A stretch of DNA of 64,000 bases from an uncultured Paracoccaceae bacterium (GCA_947493335.1 CANLQO010000004.1:62001-126000), one strand, 5' to 3'; positions 46,878 through 56,802 are shown, counted from the first letter of the stretch. A program made the numbers and translations. The notes: generated by a model from the sequence alone, not told the origin.

Positions 46878-47633
46878 TTATATCAGTGCCCGTCGGATCA
46901 GATTGGCCCCCGCCACCAACAGCACAATCAGCGTCGCGCGGCGAAACGCCCGCTGGTCGATCCGATCCTGAATGCGCAACCCAAGAGCCATACCCAGAAG
47001 CGCCGGTGCCAGCATCAGGGCGGAAAGCGTCGCCGTCTCTGTTCGTAGAATGCCAGATTGCAGGTGCGCGCCAACCAGCAGCAAGGCACCCAGTCCAAAG
47101 GTCGCGCCCTGCAGGCGCACCTGATCGACCTTGGGCGTATCCAAAGCAGTCAAATAGGCCACCGTCGGCGGCCCCCAGACCCCCGATATGCCGCCAATGA
47201 AGCCTGTCACAACGCCTGCAGTCGCCTCTGTCCGCAGTGTCTGCTGAGCAAGCCGCGGCGACCAGCCTGCAAGCTGAAGGATCGCAAAGATGATGATCGG
47301 AATGCCAATGATAAGCAGAAGCGCGCGGGCCGACAGAATTGGAACAAGCTGTGCCGCGCAGAGCAATGTCAGGCCGCCCACAATCAGAAACACCCGAAAT
47401 GCCCGGATGGAGGTCCAAGCCGCGCGAGCGCCCTGCCTGAGCGCCTGCCAGACGTTTGTTACCAAGGTCGGCAACAACAAGGCTGCCAGAGCGAGTTCCG
47501 GAGACATCAGGCTCGAAAGGCCTGAGATCATGACCGTTGGCATTGCAAAGCCCACCGTCCCCTTCACAACGCCTGCCGCAAAAGAAACGAGCGCAGCCAG
47601 CACAAGGGTTGTGAGGGGGATAAGATCAAACAT
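46878..47633 (-). CDS. Sulfite exporter TauE/SafE family permease
   Basis: 251 residues from ATG 47633, with about eight membrane helices and the duplicated family pattern: AAGVVKGTVGFAMPTVMI in the first half and VVTGFIGGISGVWGPPTVAYL in the second. Members export sulfite, sulfoacetate or related anions; the substrate is not decided by sequence. Convergent with the DUF3859 pair. Confidence 0.88.
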   Translation of the reverse strand: MFDLIPLTTLVLAALVSFAAGVVKGTVGFAMPTVMISGLSSLMSPELALAALLLPTLVTNVWQALRQGARAAWTSIRAFRVFLIVGGLTLLCAAQLVPILSARALLLIIGIPIIIFAILQLAGWSPRLAQQTLRTEATAGVVTGFIGGISGVWGPPTVAYLTALDTPKVDQVRLQGATFGLGALLLVGAHLQSGILRTETATLSALMLAPALLGMALGLRIQDRIDQRAFRRATLIVLLVAGANLIRRALI

Positions 47634-47780
47634 GGGCGCAGATTGCCCCAAGCCGGTACAACAGTGGAGGTCAAATCGCGTGCGACATTTTCGGTCTTTT
47701 GGAAATAACTTTACGCATGAATATTGCGCTGCAACTGCGAAGGCGTTAGTTCTGCGCCTGCAAAAGAAAAGGATTCTCCC

Positions 47781-49457
47781 ATGCCCCGCGACAGTGCAGA
47801 GACTGACATGCCGATCCTGACCGACCTTCTTGGCCTGACGGCCGCGGCATTGCCTGCCGTCGCAGATGTGCTGGCACGCGCAAAGTCAGCGGTCGCATCG
47901 CAGGTTGTGACCGATGGCCGCGTTTCAGGTGGCCTGATTGAAGCGCATCAGACAGCGGCACACGGGCTTGCGTGGTTGGCCACCTATGCCGAAGCGCTGC
48001 AGCAGATGCAGGGCTGGGCCGAGCGTTTGCAGGCAGACGGCAAGTTTGGCGAGACCGAGCAACTGATCCACCAGATCGCCTTTGGTGAATACCTTTGGCA
48101 AATCTATGGCGGCATCCAGATGAACCAGGGTGAGGTCGTGCGCCTGCAGGACATGGGGCTTACACAGGATGATATGCGCGCCCTGATGGTGCCTGCAGTG
48201 ATGACGCTTTGTGATGCGGGCAATACGCAATCCGCCCGCACACGCCTTGTTGCGCTGATGCAGGAACACTCTGCCGACATCACCGTGGGGAAGACCGGGC
48301 TGGATGATGAACTTGAGATGATCCGCGAGCAATTTCGCCGCTTTAGCGTCGACCGGGTCGAGCCGCATGCGCACGAATGGCACCTTAATGACGAGTTGAT
48401 CCCGCTGGAGATTATCTCAGAGATGGCTGAAATGGGCGTGTTTGGCCTGACCATCCCCGAAGAATACGGTGGCTTTGGCCTGTCCAAGGCATCAATGTGC
48501 GTCGTCTCGGAAGAGTTATCGCGCGGCTACATCGGGGTCGGATCTTTGGGCACGCGATCCGAAATTGCCGCCGAACTGATCCTTTGCGGTGGCACCGATG
48601 CGCAAAAAGAAAAGTGGTTGCCGGGTCTGGCCAGCGCGGAAATCCTACCGACCGCAGTCTTCACGGAACCCAACACCGGTTCAGACCTTGGCAGCCTGCG
48701 CACCAAGGCACGCAAGCAGGGCGACGACTGGATCATCAACGGCAACAAAACATGGATCACCCATGCCGCCCGGACCCATGTGATGACAGTGCTGGCCCGC
48801 AGCGTTGAAGATACCGATGACTACAAGGGTCTTTCAATGTTTCTGGCCGAAAAGACCCCCGGCACCGATGAAGACCCCTGGCAGGATCCGGGTATCTCGG
48901 GCGGCGAGATCGAGGTCCTGGGCTATCGCGGCATGAAGGAATACACGCTCAACTTTGATGATTTCAAAGTGAAGGGTGAAAACCTGCTGGGCGGCGTTGA
49001 GGGTCAGGGCTTTAAGCAATTGATGCAGACCTTCGAAAGCGCCCGTATCCAGACCGCCGCACGTGCGGTTGGCGTGGCACAGTCTGCGCTGGATGAAGGC
49101 ATGGCCTATGCGCAGACCCGCAACCAATTCGGCAAGGCCCTGATCAATTTCCCCCGCGTGTCCGGCAAGCTGGCCATGATGGCGGTTGAGATCATGATTG
49201 CGCGCCAGATGACCTATTTCAGTGCCCGCGAAAAAGACGAGGATCGCCGCTGCGATCTTGAGGCTGGCATGGCAAAGCTTTTGGGTGCCCGCGTCGCATG
49301 GGCTGCGGCCGATAACGCCTTGCAAATTCACGGCGGCAACGGCTTTGCGCTGGAATACAAGATCAGCCGAATTTTGTGCGACGCCCGAATCCTGAACATC
49401 TTTGAAGGTGCTGCCGAGATTCAGGCGCAGGTCATCGCCCGCCGCCTGCTGTCATGA
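47781..49457 (+). CDS. mcd: Acyl-CoA dehydrogenase with N-terminal extension, probable (2S)-methylsuccinyl-CoA dehydrogenase
   Basis: 558 residues from ATG 47781, eight bases after AAAAGGA. A ~165-residue helical extension (HGLAWLATYAEALQQM, GEYLWQIYGGIQMNQGEIV-like) precedes a complete acyl-CoA dehydrogenase core: FGLTIPEEYGGFGLS, TEPNTGSDLGSLRTKA, WITHAARTHVM and the C-terminal LQIHGGNGFALEYKISRILCDARILNIFEG. The extension and length match the ethylmalonyl-CoA pathway enzyme. Electrons would go to the ETF encoded nearby. A different branched acyl-CoA substrate cannot be excluded. Confidence 0.82.
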   Translation: MPRDSAETDMPILTDLLGLTAAALPAVADVLARAKSAVASQVVTDGRVSGGLIEAHQTAAHGLAWLATYAEALQQMQGWAERLQADGKFGETEQLIHQIAFGEYLWQIYGGIQMNQGEVVRLQDMGLTQDDMRALMVPAVMTLCDAGNTQSARTRLVALMQEHSADITVGKTGLDDELEMIREQFRRFSVDRVEPHAHEWHLNDELIPLEIISEMAEMGVFGLTIPEEYGGFGLSKASMCVVSEELSRGYIGVGSLGTRSEIAAELILCGGTDAQKEKWLPGLASAEILPTAVFTEPNTGSDLGSLRTKARKQGDDWIINGNKTWITHAARTHVMTVLARSVEDTDDYKGLSMFLAEKTPGTDEDPWQDPGISGGEIEVLGYRGMKEYTLNFDDFKVKGENLLGGVEGQGFKQLMQTFESARIQTAARAVGVAQSALDEGMAYAQTRNQFGKALINFPRVSGKLAMMAVEIMIARQMTYFSAREKDEDRRCDLEAGMAKLLGARVAWAAADNALQIHGGNGFALEYKISRILCDARILNIFEGAAEIQAQVIARRLLS

Positions 49458-49948
49458 CGGATGCACCAAAGGGCCCAGTGGGTCTTTTGGGAACAACCAC
49501 TGGTCGCTCCGGTATTGCCGGATGGGCCAGTGCTTTGCTCATCGCCACCCTGCCACTGCAGTCAATGGCAGAGGATTTCAAACCAAACGTCTTTTTCGGC
49601 TTCGACATGATCCTGACACCCATCGCACTCAAAGGTGCGTGCGGTGGCGACGTCTCTGGCGACGTCGCACAGATCAACGCCCTGATCTCGGCATTCCCGG
49701 ATGATGCGCAAAACGCTGGCATCGCCGATCATCTGCAGGTGCTGACAACCACGGCATGGCAGCAAAAGGACCCGGCTTTGGTCATCGGTGGCGGGCTGAC
49801 TGACGATCATCTCAACCTGCTTTGCAAGCGGGCCATTGCCCTTGATCTGACATGGCTGTCACCTCAGACTATCGGCAGAGACAATCCAATGTCGCCTTCA
49901 CGGCAGGCGGCATGGCAACAATTCTGGACAGCACTCGAATACCGATGA
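49454..49948 (+). CDS. Unknown exported protein
   Basis: 164 residues, family not recognised. A hydrophobic stretch at about 20-38 (GIAGWASALLIATLPLQSMA) may be an uncommonly placed signal sequence or anchor; a start at a later methionine is not available close by. The rest has two cysteines (in GACGG and LLCKRA) and looks periplasmic. Start overlaps the mcd stop by four bases and its end overlaps the next gene by four. Confidence 0.72.
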   Translation: MTDAPKGPVGLLGTTTGRSGIAGWASALLIATLPLQSMAEDFKPNVFFGFDMILTPIALKGACGGDVSGDVAQINALISAFPDDAQNAGIADHLQVLTTTAWQQKDPALVIGGGLTDDHLNLLCKRAIALDLTWLSPQTIGRDNPMSPSRQAAWQQFWTALEYR

Positions 49949-50361
49949 CATGCCCCACAAAACTAAAGCTGCGCGGCCTGACCCGCTTGTCGCCAATTCT
50001 CTTGGTCGCGCTGGCAGCCTGTGCGCCAGATGAGACGATCAGCGCTTATGCAGGCGGCCGTTATCAGCTGGTCGAACTCGACGGCGCACCCTTCGATGAC
50101 CGCGCACTCCTGGACGTCAGCGAACCGGGCCGGATCACGGGCGATGGCCCCTGCAACAGCTATTTCGCCCCGCAAACAGCGCCTTACCCGTGGTTTGAGG
50201 TGGGCCCGATTGGTGCCTCTCGCCGGGCCTGTCCCGCGCTTGATGTCGAAAGCGCCTACTTTGCCGCCCTCCGCGCGATGGAATTCGCAGAAAGCGCGGG
50301 CGACATCCTGATCCTGTCAAACACAGCGGGCGAAGAGATGGTGTTTCAGGTGGCGCCGTGA
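49945..50361 (+). CDS. META-domain lipoprotein
   Basis: 138 residues. The start at 49945 overlaps the previous stop (ATGA) and gives a lipobox signal peptide (LLVALAAC, Cys near 26). The mature part is a META-type domain ([22 protein letters not shown]-like, [18 protein letters not shown]). Probably an outer- or inner-membrane lipoprotein of unknown role. Its end overlaps the convergent recO gene by 16 bases. Confidence 0.82.
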   Translation: MTCPTKLKLRGLTRLSPILLVALAACAPDETISAYAGGRYQLVELDGAPFDDRALLDVSEPGRITGDGPCNSYFAPQTAPYPWFEVGPIGASRRACPALDVESAYFAALRAMEFAESAGDILILSNTAGEEMVFQVAP

Positions 50362-51080
50362 CGTGCGATCGCGTCAATCAGCCTTCCGCGGGCCGCCGGC
50401 ATCGGACGTTCACCCAGGGATCGGACAAGACGGTGTTCGATGAACCAACCCGTGGTGCCAAGAGCGCGCACGATTTCGGTTTCGCTTGCGTCGCCCTTCC
50501 CCGCCAGCACTGGCGGCAGCGGCAACAACCTGTCTGCCCATTCGCCCGCCGCCTCGCGGCTGACCGCGCGACCAGATTTGGGAGAGACAAATGCCAGATC
50601 CTCATTCACCCCGCGCACGGCACAGGCCGAAAGGTCCATGCCAAAGCCCATTTCCTCTAGCAATGCCTGTTCCCATCGCAGATAGGCCAGCGGCCAGATC
50701 TCGGATTGCCCTAACAAATCCAGCAGGCCCTGCGTGCGCTCATAGAGTGGCAGGTGCGGCTCTCGCTCTGGCAGAATGTGGGTCAGAAGTGCGCAGATTG
50801 CATTTAATCCAGCCAGCGCCAAACGATCTGCCATCACAGCCGCTGCGCGGCTGCGTAAAGGTTCAACTGTGAAGCTGCCCAAATGACCTTCCAGCCGCGC
50901 CTTCCAAGTGACCGCCACCTGCCCGCCGGGCTGTAGATGCGGTGTCATCTTGCGGCTTACGCCACCACGGACAATCCCGGCGTGCCGCCCCTTGCTGGGG
51001 GCAAAAACCTCCAGAATGACGCTCGTTTCGCCATGGGGGCGGGTGGCCAGCACCACGCCTTCGTCCTGCCATTCAATCAT
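50346..51080 (-). CDS. recO: DNA repair protein RecO
   Basis: 244 residues. N-terminal OB-fold ([34 protein letters not shown]) and helical C-terminal domain ([23 protein letters not shown]). It loads RecA with RecF/RecR onto gapped DNA. It follows the DUF1491 gene and an intervening hairpin. Confidence 0.93.
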   Translation of the reverse strand: MIEWQDEGVVLATRPHGETSVILEVFAPSKGRHAGIVRGGVSRKMTPHLQPGGQVAVTWKARLEGHLGSFTVEPLRSRAAAVMADRLALAGLNAICALLTHILPEREPHLPLYERTQGLLDLLGQSEIWPLAYLRWEQALLEEMGFGMDLSACAVRGVNEDLAFVSPKSGRAVSREAAGEWADRLLPLPPVLAGKGDASETEIVRALGTTGWFIEHRLVRSLGERPMPAARGRLIDAIARHGAT

Positions 51081-51094
51081 ATGCGCAGCCTAGC

Positions 51095-51134
51095 GCTTTC
51101 TTTTGAATAAAAATATGCCCGCCGGAGGCTCCGG
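51095..51134 (-). terminator. Hairpin plus T-rich element between DUF1491 gene and recO
   Basis: CCGGAG-G-CTCCGG at 51122-51134 is a near-perfect palindrome; on the minus strand it is followed by GGCGGGCATATTTTTATTC. It resembles a CCTCCGGCGGG-ATATTT intergenic element I recall as frequent in Rhodobacteraceae; that resemblance is from memory. It could act as a partial terminator or processing site. Confidence 0.45.
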
Positions 51135-51139
51135 TGCCC

Positions 51140-51469
51140 TCAATCCGCCAACCCGGGTTCATCCAGCAGGTGCCGCCCCTGCCGATCCTCGACTTCAATC
51201 ACCCAAAGATCGGGATCAAACCCACGTTGCTTGGTGATTGAGGCATCGACCGTGCCATCGTCTCCGTCTACCAGAACAACCCAACGCCGAGCACCCGTCA
51301 TCAGGTCAAACGACCTTTGATAGCAACAGGCCTGTCCGTCCAACGTATTCAGTTTGATCAGCACAGCCCCGGCAGTCGCATCGCCTTTTTGAACAACGAA
51401 AGCCGGAATATCCATCAGCCGCAGACGCGTCAGATAGGCCGACACCCAAACATCTGCGGTCAGCCTCAT
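51140..51469 (-). CDS. DUF1491 family protein
   Basis: 109 residues. Opening RLTADVWVSAYLTRLRLMDIPAFVVQKGDATAGAV is the DUF1491 signature, with LDVWVSA-like strand and DPDLWVIEVEDRQGRHLLDEPG at the end. Small cytoplasmic protein of unknown function, in its usual place between era and recO. Confidence 0.9.
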   Translation of the reverse strand: MRLTADVWVSAYLTRLRLMDIPAFVVQKGDATAGAVLIKLNTLDGQACCYQRSFDLMTGARRWVVLVDGDDGTVDASITKQRGFDPDLWVIEVEDRQGRHLLDEPGLAD

Positions 51470-51511
51470 CGCGCCGCACGGAGCAAGCGCCAGCGCGGGA
51501 CACGCCCCCCC

Positions 51512-52420
51512 TTAAGCATTGCCGTCCTTGAAATTCAGACCCATCTCGTCATAGCGCTCTGCCTCGTCAAGCCAGCCGGGTCGGACTTTGACCTGCAGGA
51601 ACAGATGGACCTTGCGACCCAGAAACTCTTCGAGTTCTTCACGGGCAGCCTTGCCAACGGCCTTGATCGTTTCGCCCTTGTTGCCCAGCACGATGCCTTT
51701 GTGGCCATCGCGTACGACATAGATGATCTGGTCGATCTTGGCCGAGCCGTCTTTGCGCTCTTCCCAGTTCTCGGTCTCGACCGTCATCTGATACGGCAAT
51801 TCCTGATGCAGCCGCAGCGTCAGCTTTTCGCGGGTCATCTCTGCGGCGATCATCCGCATCGGCAGATCGGCGATCTGGTCTTCGGGATAAAGCCATGGCC
51901 CCTCTGGCAATTCTGCCGCCAGCCATCCTCGCAATGCGTCGCAGCCGTGGCCACGTTCCGCCGAGATCATGAACGTTTCGGCAAATCCATAGGCGTCATT
52001 CATTTCCTTGGTCAAACGCAGAAGTGCCTCTGACTTGACCTTGTCGATCTTGTTGATCGCCAGCGCCACGCGGCGCCCGCCGGTATGTTCGCTGAGTGCT
52101 TCCAGGATCGCCTTCACGCCCTCGGTCATCCCGCGATGCGCCTCGATCAGCAAAACCACCACATCCGCGTCTGCCGCTCCGCCCCAGGCGGCAGCCACCA
52201 TCGCGCGGTCGAGCCTGCGTCGCGGTTTGAAAAGGCCCGGCGTGTCGACAAAGACGAGTTGCGCGTCACCTTCAATTGCGACCCCGCGGATGCGCGCGCG
52301 TGTCGTCTGGACCTTATGGGTCACAATGCTGACCTTAGCGCCCACCATTCGGTTGAGCAGCGTCGACTTGCCCGCATTCGGCTCCCCGATCAGGGCCACA
52401 AAGCCCGCGCGTGTTGTCAT
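51512..52420 (-). CDS. era: GTPase Era
   Basis: 302 residues from ATG 52420 (MTTRAGFVALIGEPNAGKSTLLN); the extra N-terminal frame is rejected. G1 GEPNAGKST, G2 region TTRARIRG, G3 DTPGLF, G4 NKID and a KH domain at the C-terminus (GKIIGKGGETIKAVG-like GNKGETIKAVGKAARE). It checks 16S rRNA maturation and 30S assembly. It is separated from rnc by 423 bases, where these genes usually touch. Confidence 0.95.
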   Translation of the reverse strand: MTTRAGFVALIGEPNAGKSTLLNRMVGAKVSIVTHKVQTTRARIRGVAIEGDAQLVFVDTPGLFKPRRRLDRAMVAAAWGGAADADVVVLLIEAHRGMTEGVKAILEALSEHTGGRRVALAINKIDKVKSEALLRLTKEMNDAYGFAETFMISAERGHGCDALRGWLAAELPEGPWLYPEDQIADLPMRMIAAEMTREKLTLRLHQELPYQMTVETENWEERKDGSAKIDQIIYVVRDGHKGIVLGNKGETIKAVGKAAREELEEFLGRKVHLFLQVKVRPGWLDEAERYDEMGLNFKDGNA

Positions 52421-52513
52421 CTTTGGATTCCCCGGCCTACGCCACCCCAACAAGGTGGTCGTCACCCTTTAGGCGAGTTTGACGCCAAGGCCAACCTCTG
52501 CAACCCCAGGGAG

Positions 52514-52771
52514 ATGACTAACGTTTCATTGAAAGTCTGTTCATTGGAAATCATCATCGTCGTCCTTTTGATTGCTGCCGGGTTCATGATCGATAAGGAG
52601 CTTCGCCGTGTCCGCCGCGCATTTCGCAAGCCATCCTCAAGTCACGCGTCAAGCAAACGGACACCGCAAAGGAAACCTCGACCATGTTCCGTTTCCTATC
52701 AACCCAGAGCGTCCCAAATGCAGCGACGTGCCGAACCGGATGTCATCGCTGGCAAATACTACAGAAGTTGA
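52514..52771 (+). CDS. Candidate small membrane protein inside the era-rnc gap
   Basis: 85-codon frame starting ATG 52514: a hydrophobic run (LEIIIVVLLIAAGFMI) followed by a basic, Ser/Arg-rich tail. AGGGAG abuts the start codon, which is too close for normal spacing. Antisense in direction to both flanking genes. Gene status is doubtful; kept as the better membrane-like reading of this interval. Confidence 0.28.
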   Translation: MTNVSLKVCSLEIIIVVLLIAAGFMIDKELRRVRRAFRKPSSSHASSKRTPQRKPRPCSVSYQPRASQMQRRAEPDVIAGKYYRS

Positions 52772-52847
52772 TGGCATCCGCAGAAAGCGTTGGCGTTGCC
52801 ATTACCGGCAATTGGGAACGTTCTTCGGAGCCAAACCCGATGCCTAG
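52608..52847 (+). CDS. Alternative candidate small ORF in the era-rnc gap
   Basis: 79-codon frame starting GTG 52608 with AAGGAG eight bases upstream, the best ribosome site in this interval. The product is basic, ends [19 protein letters not shown], and has no recognised family or membrane segment. It overlaps the other candidate in a different frame and its 3' end crosses into rnc by four bases. At most one of the two is likely real. Confidence 0.33.
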   Translation: MSAAHFASHPQVTRQANGHRKGNLDHVPFPINPERPKCSDVPNRMSSLANTTEVDGIRRKRWRCHYRQLGTFFGAKPDA

Positions 52848-53524
52848 CCTGTCAGCCGGTCCAGCAACGCGCGTGCCGCTGTCTGTTCTGCCTGACGTTT
52901 GGACCCTGCCCGTGCAGTTTCGCTTTCACCGCCGGCCAATTGCACTTCGATGGTAAAGACCGGTTGATGATCCGGACCGGTGCGGGCCTTTTCGATGTAG
53001 GATGGTGGCGGCTCACCGCGGGCCTGGGCCCATTCCTGCAAGGCGGTTTTTGGGTCCCGCGCGTCGTCAGCCACATTTGTCACTCTTGCGCCCCAAAGCC
53101 GAAGGATCGTGGCACGGGCAGCGTCAAAGCCAGCGTCCTGATAGACTGCGGCAATCACCGCTTCCATCGCATCCGCCAGCAGCGCCTCTTTGCGGCGGCC
53201 GCCCGACTTCATCTCGGACCGTCCCAGTTTCAGAACCGCCCCCAGATCAATCTGGCGGGCCACATCTGCGCAAGCTTCGCGCCGCACAAGCGCGTTGTAT
53301 CGGGGGGCGAGCGTGCCTTCTGGCGCATTGCGATCCGCCGACAGCAAAGCCTCGGCGATCACAAGGCCCAGCACCCGGTCGCCCAGAAATTCCAGCCGTT
53401 GATTGTCGTCACGATGCACCGACGTCATCGAGGAATGTGTGACCGCGCGGACCAGCAGTTCAGGTTTGGCGAACTTATGGCCCAATCGCCCCTCAAAGGC
53501 TGTCAGGTCAGCCGAAATCTTCAA
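52844..53524 (-). CDS. rnc: Ribonuclease III
   Basis: 226 residues. The catalytic signature is [35 protein letters not shown] carries the second metal site, and the C-terminal double-stranded RNA-binding domain runs from about 150 ([13 protein letters not shown]...). It processes rRNA precursors. Its start overlaps the lepB stop by four bases. Confidence 0.95.
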   Translation of the reverse strand: MKISADLTAFEGRLGHKFAKPELLVRAVTHSSMTSVHRDDNQRLEFLGDRVLGLVIAEALLSADRNAPEGTLAPRYNALVRREACADVARQIDLGAVLKLGRSEMKSGGRRKEALLADAMEAVIAAVYQDAGFDAARATILRLWGARVTNVADDARDPKTALQEWAQARGEPPPSYIEKARTGPDHQPVFTIEVQLAGGESETARAGSKRQAEQTAARALLDRLTG

Positions 53525-54357
53525 TCGATTGCCTTGAAGAAGCGGTCAGAACGCCAGGTCCAGAACGCCAACATTGATCGTCCGGCCGAAGAAAAGATGA
53601 CACGGTCGGCGCGGCCTACAATATCGGCGCGGGGTACGAACCCGACGCCACGTGCGGCTTGAGCCACGCGACTGTCGGTGGAGTTATCGCGGTTATCACC
53701 CATGAAGAAATAGTTGTCAGCTGGCACTGTGTACACACCGGTATTGTCCAAGGCACGATCGCCGATGTTCAGGATTGCGTGGCTGGCACCGCCGGGCAGG
53801 GTTTCGATGAACTTTTCCTTGGTGCAAATGGCCCCTTCGCCGACAGACCCGTTGGAACATTGAGGACGCAGGCGTTGTGGGCCCTGCGGGCTGTAGACTT
53901 CTTCAAAAACGCCGACAGCTTCAACCTGCACGGCCTCGTCATTGATGTGAAGCAGCCCGTCCTTGACCTGAATGCGGTCGCCCGGCATCCCGATCAGCCG
54001 TTTGATGAAATCGCGGCCTGTCACGGGATGGCGGAAGACAACAACATCGCCCCGCTCCGGATCACCGCCTAAAAAACGCTCATTAGTGCCTTCGAAGATG
54101 CCGCAAAAGTCTTCTGCCCCGACATCAATGCCCAGCGCGGGGATGCGGATCGACGGGCAAGAAGCGTAGGAATAGCCATAGGCGAACTTGTTGACGAACA
54201 GAAAGTCACCGATCAGCAGCGTGTCTTTCATCGACCCTGACGGGATCCAAAATGGCTGAAACAGGATGGTACGAAATGCGCCTGCGATCAGCAGCGCATA
54301 GACGATTGTCTTTACGGTCTCGATGACGCTGCCGATGAGGCCTGATCGTTCTGCCAT
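53521..54357 (-). CDS. lepB: Signal peptidase I
   Basis: 278 residues with an N-terminal membrane helix (about 10-30). Catalytic Ser is in [17 protein letters not shown] and catalytic Lys in [15 protein letters not shown]; box E is [11 protein letters not shown]. It removes signal peptides of exported proteins at the periplasmic face. Operon order lepB-rnc is normal for the group. Confidence 0.96.
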   Translation of the reverse strand: MAERSGLIGSVIETVKTIVYALLIAGAFRTILFQPFWIPSGSMKDTLLIGDFLFVNKFAYGYSYASCPSIRIPALGIDVGAEDFCGIFEGTNERFLGGDPERGDVVVFRHPVTGRDFIKRLIGMPGDRIQVKDGLLHINDEAVQVEAVGVFEEVYSPQGPQRLRPQCSNGSVGEGAICTKEKFIETLPGGASHAILNIGDRALDNTGVYTVPADNYFFMGDNRDNSTDSRVAQAARGVGFVPRADIVGRADRVIFSSAGRSMLAFWTWRSDRFFKAID

Positions 54358-54411
54358 GTCACTGCCTTAAAGTAAGTCTGCGCCGCTACATGCGGGCAAC
54401 GTGGTTGCAAG

Positions 54412-54840
54412 TCAAGGCGAGCCGTCCTGCGCCGCTGCGTCGGCCAGAGGCCGCGCCTCGATCACGACGAAGGCCTGCGCCCAAGGATGGTCATCGGTCA
54501 GCGTCACATGGATGATGGCACGGTGCCCCGGGGGGGTCATCTGGTCCAGCCGCTCTTTGGCCCAGCCCGTCACAGCCATGACAGGTTGCCCGCTGCGCAG
54601 GTTGCTGACCGCCATGTCTTTCCAAGAGATCCCCATGCGCAATCCTGTGCCCAGCGCCTTGGAACAGGCCTCTTTCGCGGCCCAGCGTTTGGCATAGGTT
54701 CCCGCGACATCCTTGCGCCGCTCGGCCTTGCGCTGTTCGGTTTCGGTAAAGACACGGTTGCGAAACCGGTCCCCAAACCGGTCCAGCGTGCCTTGTATTC
54801 GGTCGATATTCGCCAGATCGGTGCCAACACCCAAAATCAT
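54412..54840 (-). CDS. acpS: Holo-[acyl-carrier-protein] synthase
   Basis: 142 residues. It transfers 4'-phosphopantetheine from CoA to acyl carrier protein. Motifs: [14 protein letters not shown] with the metal-binding Asp, and [15 protein letters not shown]-terminal ~15 residues are an extra Ala-rich tail. It overlaps the preceding gene by four bases. Confidence 0.95.
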   Translation of the reverse strand: MILGVGTDLANIDRIQGTLDRFGDRFRNRVFTETEQRKAERRKDVAGTYAKRWAAKEACSKALGTGLRMGISWKDMAVSNLRSGQPVMAVTGWAKERLDQMTPPGHRAIIHVTLTDDHPWAQAFVVIEARPLADAAAQDGSP

Positions 54841-55289
54841 TCAGCCGCCTCGGCATAGGTCGCCGTCATCGCGCCGGTAGACTGGTTAAGCGTCACAACG
54901 ACTGGCTTGCGAGAAAATCCATCGACTTTGGCATCGTAAAACCGCGCTTCCACCGACAGTGTCAGACCAGTCTGAGGATGATAGCTGGAGGTCAGCGTAT
55001 CAAAAAAGAGGCCTGCAAAGCCGATATCCTCGCTGGCGCCAACCACTTTGCATTGCCGGTCACCCAGTTCTGAAAAGGGCGGCGACAGCACCAACAGCCA
55101 AGCAAAGCCAATCGCAGGCTCAATCGTGTCCAGCACAGCCACACGCACCCGGCCATTGGCAAAGGTGCGAGTGTTTTCTTCCCATGGTTCGGCAATGGCC
55201 TGCGCACTGGCTTGCCAGTCGCAGTTGCTGACGGATTGAGCCGCGGCAGGACTGGCCAGCGCAAGCAAAAGAACCAGTGGGCGGATCAT
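54837..55289 (-). CDS. Unknown exported protein
   Basis: 150 residues with a signal peptide (cleaved near AAAQS). The mature part has a strand-rich pattern, [15 protein letters not shown] near its N-terminus, and one further cysteine (RQCKVVG) that might form a disulfide with Cys23. Family not recognised. It overlaps both neighbours by four bases, so it is part of the pdxJ-acpS-lepB run. Confidence 0.78.
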   Translation of the reverse strand: MIRPLVLLLALASPAAAQSVSNCDWQASAQAIAEPWEENTRTFANGRVRVAVLDTIEPAIGFAWLLVLSPPFSELGDRQCKVVGASEDIGFAGLFFDTLTSSYHPQTGLTLSVEARFYDAKVDGFSRKPVVVTLNQSTGAMTATYAEAAE

Positions 55290-55594
55290 GACGCGGGCAC
55301 TTGCAAATCAATCACCATGATCCCGTTGCCACCCCCACGACACATCGCGACCAGCCGCCCGCCCAGCGCCTGATGGCGCGGGTCGGCCGCATAGGCATCA
55401 AGCGCGGCTCTGTCGCGGAAGGTGCAAACAAAACCATAGGGATAATCAGGCGTTTTCCCTTCGGCGTCGATGTTCGGACCATGTTCGAAACCAATGTAGC
55501 CGTCGATTTGTCCGACAAGCTTGGCCAGACCCTGCATCACAGCGGCGAGATCGCCGTCATCGGCGAGGTTCAGCATGACAACGTGGCGGATCAT
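55286..55594 (-). CDS. Dabb (stress-responsive alpha-beta barrel) protein
   Basis: 102 residues with the family's start [10 protein letters not shown], the middle helix AVMQGLAKLVGQI and the end YPYGFVCTFRDRAALDAYAADPRHQAL. Dabb proteins form small dimeric barrels; the substrate or ligand is unknown. Overlaps its upstream and downstream genes by four bases. Confidence 0.88.
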   Translation of the reverse strand: MIRHVVMLNLADDGDLAAVMQGLAKLVGQIDGYIGFEHGPNIDAEGKTPDYPYGFVCTFRDRAALDAYAADPRHQALGGRLVAMCRGGGNGIMVIDLQVPAS

Positions 55595-56034
55595 TTTGCT
55601 TTGCTCATTGCGCGTAACTCTCCCTTAACGCCGAACCCAAGGCCTAGACGGTTGAAGAGGAAAGTAAGCACGATCAGCACCAACACAACAAAGATCCATG
55701 CCAAAGGTGACAGTTGCGCCAATGAGGTCAGAACCGCACCGCCGCCCAAGACCATCAGCACCAGCAGGGTGAGAACGGCAAAGACAAGCTGCACCAGCAC
55801 AGCCCATAGCGTCATTGGGCGTGCGACGCGCCAAGCCTCGCCCTTGGCCAGTGGCACCCCGGTCTCGCGGGCATGGCGTTGCCCTTCCAGCATCGCGGCG
55901 ATCAATGGCGGCAGGTAGACCGACATGCCACCGGGCAACGCGACACCAAAACTGGCAAGCAAAAAGTCGAGCACATAGAACCCAATGATTGCTGCCGCTA
56001 TGGTCAGGCAGTAGCGTTTGACGTTCAGGGTCAT
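55591..56034 (-). CDS. Small integral membrane protein
   Basis: 147 residues with about four membrane helices (near 10-30, 37-50, 75-98 and 112-133) and a polar loop ([19 protein letters not shown]). It resembles the ABZJ_00895-type four-helix family in size and loop position; this is a loose match. It overlaps pdxJ by four bases. Confidence 0.75.
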   Translation of the reverse strand: MTLNVKRYCLTIAAAIIGFYVLDFLLASFGVALPGGMSVYLPPLIAAMLEGQRHARETGVPLAKGEAWRVARPMTLWAVLVQLVFAVLTLLVLMVLGGGAVLTSLAQLSPLAWIFVVLVLIVLTFLFNRLGLGFGVKGELRAMSKAK

Positions 56035-56774
56035 GTCCGCGCCTCATCCATCAGGCGGCGCATCTCTTGGATAGAGGCAGCCAGCCCGCAAAATATCGCC
56101 TCGCCAATCAGGAAGTGTCCGATATTGAGTTCCTTGACCTGCGGCAGCGCAGCGATGGGTGCAACACTGTCATAAGCCAGACCGTGCCCCACGTGGACCT
56201 CTAGCCCAAGTTCATGGCCGTAGGCCGCCATATCCGTGATTTTGGACAATTCGCTGTCGCGCAATGCCCAATTGCCATCTGCCCAGGCATCGGAATAGGC
56301 ACCGGCGTGCAATTCGATCACCGGCGCGCCGATGCGGTGGCTCGCCTCGACCTGCTTTTTGTCGGCGGCTATGAACATCGACACTCTGCTGCCTGCCTCG
56401 CGCAAGGGCGAAATATAAGCCGCCAGCGCGTTGTCATTGGCCGCAACATCCAGTCCGCCTTCGGTCGTGCGCTCTTCGCGCTTTTCGGGCACCAGACAGA
56501 CCGCATGGGGTTTGTGACGCAAGGCAATCGCCTGCATCTCTTCGGTCGCTGCCATCTCAAAGTTGAGCGGCACCGTCAGCGCCGCGATCAACTGCTCAAT
56601 ATCCCCGTCCGTGATATGCCGACGGTCTTCGCGCAAATGCGCGGTGATGCCATCGGCGCCTGCCTCTTGCGCCATCAAGGCGGCCCGGACAGGGTCTGGC
56701 ACGGCACCGCCGCGCGCATTCCGAACGGTTGCCACATGGTCGATGTTCACCCCAAGGCGAAGGTCGTTTGTCAT
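56031..56774 (-). CDS. pdxJ: Pyridoxine 5'-phosphate synthase
   Basis: 247 residues from ATG 56774, preceded by GAGGA at good distance; the longer frame is rejected because the family begins [18 protein letters not shown]. Catalytic His is in DHVATVRN, with [12 protein letters not shown] and [13 protein letters not shown] further on. It condenses 3-amino-2-oxopropyl phosphate and deoxyxylulose 5-phosphate to make vitamin B6. Confidence 0.95.
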   Translation of the reverse strand: MTNDLRLGVNIDHVATVRNARGGAVPDPVRAALMAQEAGADGITAHLREDRRHITDGDIEQLIAALTVPLNFEMAATEEMQAIALRHKPHAVCLVPEKREERTTEGGLDVAANDNALAAYISPLREAGSRVSMFIAADKKQVEASHRIGAPVIELHAGAYSDAWADGNWALRDSELSKITDMAAYGHELGLEVHVGHGLAYDSVAPIAALPQVKELNIGHFLIGEAIFCGLAASIQEMRRLMDEART

Positions 56775-56802
56775 GTCGAGATCCTCATTCCTTGTCAGGA
56801 TA

